Positions 55,243 to 64,000 of a stretch of 64,000 bases of DNA are shown piece by piece. This DNA comes from Plicaturopsis crispa FD-325 SS-3. Lineage: Eukaryota; Basidiomycota; Agaricomycetes; Amylocorticiales; Amylocorticiaceae. Position numbers and translations under genes: made by a program. Each line of letters opens with the position of its first letter. Position 1 is the stretch's first letter. Below the pieces are notes generated by a model, which saw nothing but the letters and a program-made list of their open reading frames with translations, was not told the DNA's origin and ran no database searches. The stretch lies in contig KN832557.1 of NCBI GenBank assembly GCA_000827205.1, positions 934,420 to 998,419 on the forward strand. The letters run 5' to 3'.

Positions 55243-58116
55243 CTACGGAAGACTACGCCGACGACGGAGTTGGCCCGCAACGTCGAAGGGACTGGCCCTC
55301 AACGACGGCGACAGACCCCCTCGGACAGACCAGTCCACCGCCTCGCCCTCCCCATCGTCCGGAACGGCATCGAAGATCGGTGTACGAGCTATGCAACGCA
55401 GCTCGAATGTGCTCTCAAAGTCGGAAAACAACGCCGAATACTCCTTTTTCTGCACGATGCCGCCAAACATGGTGCGCTGGAGGAGAAAGTCGACGTTCAG
55501 CATATCTGTCCCACTCCCGTCCAGACTGGTGACGCCCCAGGTGGCACTCCTGTTGTATTCGTAGGATGCAGAGACGTTCTCTTTGGTGAGCTGCCCTCGT
55601 ACAACGTTCCGCGCATCCGGGAGCTCGTCGTATATATCCTGCGGTGCAATCTGGTGCATGACGCGGTCGATCTGCTGGATGACCTCGCCGCAGGTGATGC
55701 CAATGGCGGGGTTACGCGCAACGACGACAATATCCTTCGGCAACCTGTCGACGATAAGCCGCATCTGCAATATCGGAGGGAAAGTGGCAGGCGCGGTACG
55801 GTTCGCGTTCCAATATATTTTGCTCGATGCCTGGCCCGCTATGCCGCAATCGCGATTGCTGTCGAAGCGCATGTCCCACACTAAGCGCTCATTATAGCTA
55901 TCTTCATCTGAAGGAACCAGAATCGAATGGAGCGCCACGGGTTCCGGTGAAGCGATTTTCTGCATGAATCCCTGTGCAGCCAGTAGAGGTAGAGAAGGCC
56001 CGTTGCTGGGTGCCTGACTTGGTGGCGCAGAAGGCAGGCCATACGGGGCATACGGAGCATACCCAGGGCGTGGTGGAATGAATGTATCAACGCCTTGCGT
56101 GGGAAGTTGTCGGTGCATAGGTGGCAGGGCATGCCCGCTGGGGGTCTTGCTGGGTGGCGCAGTGGGTAGACCATACGAGACATAATAGGTCTGTGATGGC
56201 TCTGGGCCGATAGTATCGACAGCTTGCATGGTATGCTCCATGGGTGGAAGTGATATACTATCACCCGATTGCGCAGGAGGCGGATCATAAGGAGAGAAAG
56301 GTTGTATATTTTTCTGTGTGTTCAGAGTTTCTGTTTCCGGGTGCGGGGAAGGCGATCGTGACGGTGGTAGAGAGGGTGGTGGCGAGTGCAGTCCATATGT
56401 CGCTCTCGCCATCGCTGTGAACGTTTCTGCGTATGGGCGCCTCTCTGGGGGTTACTGGGTCAGTATGGTGCTGTTCCCCGTTCGAAGGAAACATTACATA
56501 CGATGATCTACCGCTGCATCAGACGACTCAAATATCTCATCCAACGGTTGAAAACGAGTGCATATTCCATCTATCAGGGGATTCAACAGGCGAGTATGAC
56601 AGGAGTGGCTGAGTTACATACCGAAGCTCTCGAAAAAGTACTGCTCTACGCGAGCGATCGTTCTCTCAGGGTCCAGTGGAAAGGTCTCCTGATAGATGGG
56701 GTACCGCCCCGTGAGCAGTTCTACACAAAAGCATTAACTTCGCAAACATACATCATCGTCGATTAGTGCACACCAATCATCGTCGTGCGTCACAACGACA
56801 TCGATGTCGGGATGCTGCTGTCGTAAGTGTACGAACCTGGAATGGAGAAGTAAACGGTCTCACCGTGTCCAGGAGATATTGGTTAATCATGGTTAGTGGA
56901 TGATAGACCTGTTGTAGCATTAGCTATGGCTGTTGAATCAACGAGTTCCAGCATTTTCATACCTCGGAATCGTCTGGGAGCATTTCGATGACTGCATCGT
57001 CCTCTCGATAGTCCGGGGCGCTGTCACCAGCAAATCCAGAAAGCTGTTCGGATAATTGTTGCGTCGACGGTCCTGCGTGCATCTCTGCCTGGCTACCAGC
57101 CGTATTACTTGGATGGCGCTGTCTAGGGGGTGACCCGTGACTGCCATGATGCCCATGGCCTCCTGGATCTCCAGGAATTGGAGCGACCTTGGCGCGATCC
57201 CAGGACAGCTTTCCCAACAAACCTTCCCGTACCGTAACTTTGAACCCGCGCAGGAACACACACTGGTTCTGCAGTGCATTTGGAATACTCATGCGGGTAG
57301 TTTCGCCGTTCTGCACCTCCCATTGATAGTTTAGAGATGCGCTACCCTCTGCAGCGCCTATGGTCTTGAAATTTATGAAGGCACTGCTGGAACGTGCAGC
57401 GTCGGAAAAGGACGCGGTCGCCCAAGTATCCGTCTTGTCGCAGCCGGTGATGAGATACAGGGAACCTGGGGGAGCATCTCGACCGAGCTCCCCGCGCGCG
57501 TAACGGTACCAGCTCACTGCATTGCGTTGCGCGTATTCTCGGAATTTATCGCGTGGACCAAGATTGCATCGCGATCCTCCAGTTGGTAGCACGAGAATGG
57601 CGCCCTCTGACGTAGATGTCTCGAACTGCAGCCCTGCGCCAATCGCAACTGGCAAATATCTGTAAGAATGGAGGTAACTTTAAGCGTGCTGACAACGAGA
57701 AGCAAGGGATAACATATGCACTGGCTCTCCTCTGTTCCTGCGGTGACCCCCAAACTCAGCTTGCGGATGGACCTGCTCACTATGTGAAGGTCCCGGCCAG
57801 GAGAATTCGAAAACATGTTCGAGATTCGTCGCACGTCCCTTTCATACAGGGGCAAGGGCTCGAACCCATGAGGGAGGGGGCGATCTTCTGCGCCAGCTTC
57901 AGGTCGAGCATTGATGGGGTGGTGGCGGTCCTTGCAGATGTTGAATAGCACGTCGAATCCATCAGTAGTGACGATGCCCACATCGCCGATACTGACGCCC
58001 TCGTCCTTGTATTCCTGGGGCAAACTGTCATCTGGCTCTGGGACCCATAGTGGATAGCCGTGTTTTTTCGGCAGCAGCAGGCGAACATACACCTCATGCG
58101 CAGCTTCATGCGCCAT
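55243..58116 (-). CDS. Large fungal-specific protein, DUF6699-like C-terminus
   Basis: Seven exons, complement(join(55243..56444, 56502..56570, 56622..56688, 56752..56814, 56864..56908, 56963..57659, 57722..58116)), 845 residues. The N-terminus MAHEAAHEVYVRLLLP leads to HGYPLWVPEPD, VSIGDVGIVTTDGFDVLFNI and GSLYLITGCDK, blocks that recur in an uncharacterised family of Agaricomycete proteins. A Gly/His/Pro-rich linker, VTHDDDWCALI and PYAETFTAMARATYGL follow. The C-terminal 250 residues (YWNANRTAPATFPPILQM, LPKDIVVVARNP, ITCGEVIQQIDRVM) look like the DUF6699 fold. The gene could be mistaken for two because the last exon alone has a good ATG at 56412; splice phase shows it is joined. The acceptor of exon 4 could be 3 nt upstream. 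The start at 58116 was preferred to 58164 by family start position. The function is unknown. Confidence 0.72.
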
Positions 58117-58785
58117 GATGAGACGGCAAAGACTGAAGTCGATAGGTGACTGCAGGCCTGTCACACTGCACAGGCTTTATACCCGAACATAACGGCGCAA
58201 GCCGTAGAAAGAACCCTTGTGGATGACCTTTAGGCGCTTGCAATGTCCACACGCATCGAATAGGACATGGGCGCGCATTCTAGAACTCCTGGAGACGTGA
58301 TTTTGGGACACATCATGCCTACGTTCCACTTTGCAGGCGATGTAGGCCGCGAACCATGGACGGGAGCACTCACATTTCTCTTCCGTTGCAACAACAGTGC
58401 CATCCATATGACCTTAGTCTATATCGGATGTGCACTGCTGACGGTATGTGACTATGTATATCGGCCTCGGACTCACGCCAAAAAAGTCAGCGGAACGTTT
58501 AGCGCACAATACGCGAAAGGCGTGGGATGAGTCGAGGTCGACGGCCCGAACCGCGACTGCGCCACATGGGGTGCCAGGGGTCGCAGATATCAGAGTTCGG
58601 GGTCCGCATGCGGCTCAAAAGTCAAAGCGAGACGTTCCTCGGCAAAGGTGTAGAGAAGTAAAAAGAACAAAACTATTGATGCAAGTACATACGACCTCTC
58701 TACAGCCGATACTCATGCGTTCCAAACAAGTACAGCTAATTCTTGCGTGAAACTGTCACACCCCGACTAGACTGTGCAACGCAGT
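58117..58785. other. Intergenic region, no gene seen
   Basis: 669 bases between the alpha/beta hydrolase stop and the DUF6699-like start, both minus. It should contain the promoter of the latter. No open frame here has support. Confidence 0.45.
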
Positions 58786-60570
58786 CTACAGCTTCGACTC
58801 CAGCGCGACGTTAGCAGCCGAGGGCGAGTTGGTTATAAGCACGAGCGCATCGCGGATCTTCTCCGCAAGCCCACGCGGAGCACACTGTACGATCTGTAGG
58901 TTCGCGAGAGGTCAGCATTGTGCAGACATGCAAGAATATGCGCAACGTAATATGCAAGAAAACACTCACGAGATGCCCGCTCCCCGCGACACGCGTTAGC
59001 GACTTGAGGTTTTCGACGCCGCCCGTCGCGACGCCCGTGACTATATCCTTCGCAGAGCGTGGTCTGCCAGTGCACGCGTCAACACCGAGAAACAGGGGAA
59101 ACAGACGCCAGGAAACTCACACATAGTCGTCTATGGCGCCATATATGACGTGCACTGGGAGCGCGCGTACAAGGAAGTGTAGCAGCCGGAACGCGTGGAT
59201 GCGTCCCGCGGAGTCCCTGTACGTCGCCTGGTGATTGTATTCGCCGGTTTCGAAGAGCGAGTCGTGGTCACAAAACAGCAGGTCATCATCAGGGTGAAGG
59301 TGAGAATTCTGTCAGCGAATCTACACAAACCCGGGCACAAACTAACGCTTACCGCTTCCTGGAATTTCGAACACTTCAGCGTGACGCCGTCCGCGGGCGT
59401 CTTGTCCGGGTAGTCACGCGTCGGCAGCGCGTGGAGGCCGTAGTCCTGCGTGAGGAGTATGGGGTATCAGTGCCACCAGACTATCGACGTCGTCTTAGCA
59501 CGCCAAGTCCGAGCGACTATACTCACGCAGAACGCCCGCAGCACGCGCGGATCCCACACCTTGAACGCTTTGCGCGCGCTAAGCGCCTCGAACGCGGCCT
59601 CGTGCGAGGGCCAGATGTCGCGCCGCGCGAGGGCACCGGTGAGCAGCGCGTCGCTCACGCCGCCCTTACCGTCCGTCATGCCCTCTTTCTTCGGGGTGTC
59701 CTTTTAGCTGTTTATAAGCGACTATGAAAAAGCACGCATCGCGTTCATGACGTACGACAGCCGTCCCCGTAGCTTTCGCCTTCGCGGCTGCTGCGTCCCT
59801 GAGCGCGTCCGCGGGCGGGATGATCATTGGCTCTGCGAGAACGAGGGCGCGCAGATTCGCCTGAGGACGCGCGGTGTGCGAGGTCGAGAGGATGCTAGAT
59901 ATAATGTTTGAGACACGATTGCATCGCATGTAAAAGACGGGCGGCACATACAGCCCAACGGCGCCCATAGAGTGCCCAATGCCGACGAGCGTGCGCGCGG
60001 GGTCTGAGAGGTCCGGGGCGGCATCCGAGAGGTCCCGTACCCCGCCCGCACCCAGCTCGCGCCACACGCCGCGGTTCGCGAGCACAAGGTGGATCGCGCG
60101 GCCATATTCTTCCCAGGAGACTATTGATTATTTAGGAGAGTATTAGCTATATATTGAGGAAGCCACAAATGACTTGAAAGTGACTAACAGACTTGGGTAT
60201 AGCCATCCTCGTGAAGTGTACGCGCGTTAAGCAATGCAGCGTCGCCGTGATTGGGGGCGTCAATGATGAAGATGTCGCCTATGGAAATTGTGCCAGCTAC
60301 AGTGGAGAGTACATTTAGTGACATGAGTACTGGTGGTATGCATGCAGACGCACCTGCAAACTGCAAGAGATCGGTTATCGCGGGGACCCACTGCTCCTTG
60401 TGGAAGCCTGTGCCGTGCGTGAAGACAAGTGTGAGAGGCGTGCCGTGCGCTGTGGGGGGAGCGAGGGGAGTGTAGCGCGAGACAGTGATCAGGAGCGGGT
60501 ATGCAGGTCTTGGATCGAATACGTAGTTGCGTGCGCGCAAGCCTGGGATGGGAGGTGGGTTCGTGGTCAT
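58786..60570 (-). CDS. Alpha/beta hydrolase
   Basis: Nine exons, complement(join(58786..58893, 58970..59063, 59121..59308, 59353..59445, 59527..59700, 59756..59894, 59952..60120, 60189..60296, 60354..60570)), 429 residues from ATG 60570. The fold is shown by LVFTHGTGFHKEQW (oxyanion HG), FIIDAPNHGDAAL, the nucleophile elbow GHSMG with Ser near 159, VLAEPMIIPP, and GAIDDYVPR plus AGSGHLIVQCAP carrying the likely Asp and His of the triad. This is a soluble esterase/lipase-type enzyme; its substrate is unknown. An in-frame ATG at 60795 would add a Ser/Thr-rich 75-residue extension, so the start is uncertain. It stands just downstream, on the same strand, of the P450 end, but 349 bases apart. Confidence 0.88.
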
Positions 60571-60918
60571 CGTGAGAGATGTGTTGCTCGCTGTCAAAGT
60601 CGGTGTCGTCGTTGTGTGTGTCGATGATGAAGTCGGTGTCGACGACGAGCTCGAGGTCTTTGTCGCTGTTGCAGACGCTGTTGATAAAGTCGGTTTACGG
60701 TAAAGTCCATAGGCGGTCGGGGAGCACGCCCACGTCCCCGACCAGCCGCGTCCCTCGGGACCTGGGTCACTGGTCTCAACCACGTGGGAACACAATCGCG
60801 GACATGGAACTTTAAAAATGGCGACTTGCTTGTCGTTTGTCGTTCATCCTCAAGTTGTTCCCTTTCAAAACGGCCCTCTCAATAATGGTGCAATGTACAG
60901 TCTGTTGCGACAAGAGGA
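60571..60918. other. Intergenic region between hydrolase and P450
   Basis: 348 bases. An open frame continuous with the hydrolase runs to 60795 and is Ser/Thr repeat-rich (ACG/TCG triplets), either 5' UTR or an N-terminal extension. Confidence 0.4.
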
Positions 60919-63244
60919 CTACAATGGAAGGGCATGTTCGTCTCGTGCCAGTTTGAGAAGTAGCGGCATCTGGTTTCCTCCGTCGGGGTCGCTGGCAAGA
61001 ACTGGCCTCTGCACGATAGTCATTACGTGCTTAACGTCCTGTACCGGGACCGCAAGCTCAAATTGAAATGTCCGAACGAGTGTAAAGAGGATTGCTTTGA
61101 TTCTGATGATTGCAATGGTGAGTATACGGCGCCTGATATATGCCACAGCAGCAGATGCTTACTCGATGAGGGAGAAGCGATAGCCGATGCACGCGCGGGG
61201 TCCGGCGAGGAAGGTGAGTTGATGCGCCCATATGCCGGGAATGTTTGCGACACTTTCCGGCAGATTGTCCCATCGGTCGGGCCTTTGCATGCATACGGTC
61301 TCAGTTCATTGCGAAGGAAGGATGTCATCATAGAATTGAAGAACGTACTTGAACTCGTGCGCATCCTCGCCCCACAATGCCTTTGATCGGTTGATAGCAA
61401 GGATAGGAATGAATATCCCATCACCTTTCCGGATACTGAAGGAAAAACGCAGCTCAATAAGCACGTCTAAGAAACGGGACAAAATGAGTTAAGTACGCAC
61501 CGTATCTCGTGTTGCTCAACCCCATTGCGGTCCACGAACGACTGCGCAAGTGGGATAATATCATCCCGTACGGCGTTCCTTCCGGTATTCGCACCAGGCG
61601 GGTGTACCCGCATCACCTCGCGCACGACCTTGTCAAGGTACGGCAGTGCATTTAGTTCATCCATGTCCGGGGTCTCCGTGTCCACGCTGCGAAGCTCTGC
61701 ACGCAGTTTGGCCTGCACGTCCGGGGACTGCGTGAGCTGAAACAGCGCCCAGGTCACCGCCGAGCTCGTGGTGTCGTGCCCCGCAAGAAAGAACGTAGGA
61801 ATCTCTGTAGCGCAGCAATGAGTACAACGTCTAGAATCCATTTTCCAGTACGTACGGGCAAGAACGTCTTCGTCGCTGAGCCGTTTTCCGTCGGTAGACA
61901 CATTCGCGCGCAGGAGGAGACTAAAGAGATCACGGTTTTTCCTGGCACCCTGAGATGCACCGTTTTTCTCGGCTGCTACCAAGTCCGCCTTGGCATCGAG
62001 GATGAGCTGCCTCCCAATGCGGTCCATCGTTTTCTGGGCTATCTCCAGGCTGCGCTTCCTTGCGGTAGGCTGCAACAAAACACATAAGTGGGACCCTCCG
62101 TGTAGTGGAGACAGGGAGGCCGTACGATTGCTCTTAGGAGTGGAATCCTTCCTTGAAGCATGAGCATAAGCCTTCCACCACCGCCAATATTGAATAGTTC
62201 CGCGAGTGCATCGCTCAGCTCGTTCTTTCGCTTCGACAGGGCGTTGAACTCGTAGTTGAAGCCTGATTAGACCTGATCAGATTACAGGCTGCATGAAATC
62301 GTGTTGACCGGCGACTCACCGGCCGAACCAATGATGTCTAGGGTGGCACGATTCAGTCCAGAGTGCACATCCACCCTTGCCTGCTTAAGTTCCTGCCCAT
62401 TGTCATCCTTTCCCATAATTACACCTGCACTGGCGAGCTCGGCAGTCCACGCGTCACGTAGCTATCAGACGGTGTTAATGTAACACATAAAAGAGGTCAT
62501 AGACGTGGCTTGCCTGGAGAGCCTTCGCGACAAAGATGTCCGTGAGGGCGCGTATCTGGGCAGGTCCGAATGCGGGATTCAAAATTTTCCGCTAATTCAA
62601 AGAACGGGGACGTCGTCAAGCCAAGCAGACAGCTGTCAACGAAAATGCATACCTGCAGTTTGTGGGTATCGCCCTCGACTACGAACATGCCTCATCAAGA
62701 CTGTGAATTTTCTAGTAACAACTGAGCCTTGATTACGATGCTGTACCTGGACCTGCAATACGGCAGATGTTATCACGCATAACTTTTGACTTTTGGAAAG
62801 TATCCGTATGCGAAAGGATGTGCGCGAGTGCCTTCGTGTCTAAGGTGAATAGGCGCGGAACCTATGCAATAGATATGTCGTATCAGCAAATCGCACTTTC
62901 TGTTTTCTATCGAAAACAAACCCACATTTCCAAGTCCCGCGTATTTGAACGTCTGACCATACTGCTCTACCCATTTCTCATGGACGACAGAAGGATCCTA
63001 CGGCACGAGACACCTCGAGATGAGCTTACTCCCGTGCGCGGATCGCAAATTAAGAGTGGCTACTACTCACGGCTTGAAGAATTTCCCTGAAGTTCCCATA
63101 CACCCATGAAGAGCTCGGAGGCCCCGGTAAATTCTGTAAAGGTGATGAGATATTCTTGTAAACCAATTCCGCAAGCTTGTACAGTCCAAAGGCAACGAGT
63201 GTTGCGCCCGCCGAGACACAGAGCAGAGCAAGAGACGGCGTCAT
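60919..63244 (-). CDS. Cytochrome P450 monooxygenase
   Basis: Twelve exons, complement(join(60919..61102, 61163..61282, 61349..61435, 61501..61804, 61856..62069, 62126..62262, 62320..62461, 62514..62591, 62653..62690, 62753..62861, 62926..62997, 63071..63244)), 552 residues. An N-terminal anchor ([18 protein letters not shown]) precedes the proline-rich LPGPPSSSW hinge. The I-helix [10 protein letters not shown] (about 329), K-helix EVMR, and heme site [10 protein letters not shown] with Cys near 483 are all intact. It is an ER-bound monooxygenase that needs a P450 reductase. The family resembles CYP5144/CYP5037-like fungal groups, often detoxifying or secondary-metabolic, but I cannot assign it. 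Intron 5 (62462-62513) has the GC donor GCAAGC. No terpene synthase, NRPS or PKS lies beside it. Confidence 0.93.
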
Positions 63245-64000
63245 AGATTGAGGACTGCTTCTAAATCATGTACTGGAGATTATAAAGGGTTTAAAGTGGT
63301 GCCACAACTGTTTAACATATTACTCACATCGAATGATTCGAGTCTTCCGGTGCAGAGGGCGTTGCTATCTTTTGAGTGATCGTCACTGCATCCCTGATCC
63401 TCTAATAGTAAGCACTAAGCAGTAAGTACTCCTGGCGGCCCGTCCGAGTGGCAGCGACTGGGCCGAGCAGACAGTACGCTCGGATGCGACCTGATACAAC
63501 TTGTTGATAGTCATCGTCGCCTCGTCGCCGTCTCAGACAGGTCTCAGATTTCAACCCCAGTGAAAATCTACAATGACGAGCTAGGACGAGGTATGTAAAA
63601 ATATGACGGTCATATTTTATCATACGGAGTCAGAAAATGTGGTCTATATCATATAGACAATCTGACTGTGTCAGACCGCGTAGGACTGCGTATGTCCATC
63701 AATCTGACTGGATCGGAGCGCATATGACCGCGCATATGGGGCGGCGTACTCGAATATTATTAATTATATTTTGTTGCGGGGCTAGCCATTGGGTTTGGGC
63801 CGGGGAAAAATGTTCATTGTAGGATAGTAAAGCTAATACAAAGTGTATACCAACCGCAGTCCACCGTCGTACTGTGCATCTACATGTACTTAGCTACGAG
63901 CTACAGCAACTACCCGAAGGACTCCCTGCAAGCATTGCAGTGTTCGCATACCATACGATGCCACTGCTCCATCCAATCGCGCGTCGCTGGTCATCGGGTC
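63245..64000. promoter_or_regulatory. Upstream region of the P450, with a palindrome
   Basis: Non-coding to the right edge as far as I can see. It holds a perfect 10-bp-arm palindrome at 63598-63618 (AAAATATGAC, one base, complement) and direct repeats such as GCGCATATG twice near 63718-63740. These could be regulator sites for the P450 or part of a decayed transposon. No coding sequence is supported. Confidence 0.4.

Noticed and set aside
56285-56412. Separate small gene starting at ATG 56412
   Set aside because: Splice phase and the YAETFTAMARATYG block show that this is the start of the last exon of the larger gene.
58786-63244. Secondary-metabolite cluster around the P450 and hydrolase
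   Set aside because: No backbone enzyme (PKS, NRPS, terpene synthase), transporter or local regulator is next to them; the nearby genes are unrelated.
1-64000. CRISPR arrays, bacterial operons or prophage
   Set aside because: Intron-rich fungal DNA with no spaced repeats of that type.

Overview
The window is nuclear DNA of a filamentous basidiomycete, most likely an Agaricomycete. The evidence is dense multi-exon genes with very short introns (mostly 46-70 nt), large fungal-type genes such as a sedolisin protease and a P450, and fungal F-box and TPR families expanded in mushroom-forming fungi. I resolved 21 gene models by matching splice phase to protein-family conservation, plus a 3' gene fragment at the left edge, one serine-rich hypothetical and one orphan exon. 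The 21 models contain about 158 introns; 7 of these seem to use GC-AG instead of GT-AG splice sites.

Layout. 0-7.9 kb: the end of a gene, an F-box-like protein (+), an F-box/zinc-finger protein (copy A, -), an ArfGAP (+) and a Nudix hydrolase (+). 8.1-20 kb: a SUZ-domain protein (-), the tRNA-dihydrouridine synthase DUS3 (+), a Zn2Cys6 transcription factor (+) and a Hikeshi-like import factor (-). 20-38 kb is gene-poor and holds duplicated genes: a delta-12-type fatty-acid desaturase A (-), a 20-exon sedolisin (-), F-box copy B (+, between two short direct repeats), a MITE-like inverted-repeat element and desaturase B (-). 38-45 kb: an extended-SDR reductase (-), the U3 snoRNP protein RRP9 (-) and alanine aminotransferase (+). 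44.8-50 kb: two tandem TPR proteins (+) with an orphan copy of their last exon between them. 50-64 kb: an FAD amine/amino-acid oxidase-type enzyme (-), the serine-rich protein (+), a large fungal-specific protein with a DUF6699-like C-terminus (-), an alpha/beta hydrolase (-) and a cytochrome P450 (-).

Most genes are unrelated housekeeping functions: vesicle traffic, tRNA modification, rRNA processing, nuclear import and amino-acid metabolism. There is no sign of a secondary-metabolite cluster; the P450, hydrolase, reductase and oxidase are not next to a backbone enzyme. The parts most worth a second look are the lineage-specific duplications (F-box pair, desaturase pair, TPR pair), the mobile-element signs around F-box B, the frequent GC-AG introns and the micro-exons. 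I saw no RNA genes, CRISPR arrays or viral sequence. I did not find a new multi-gene system.
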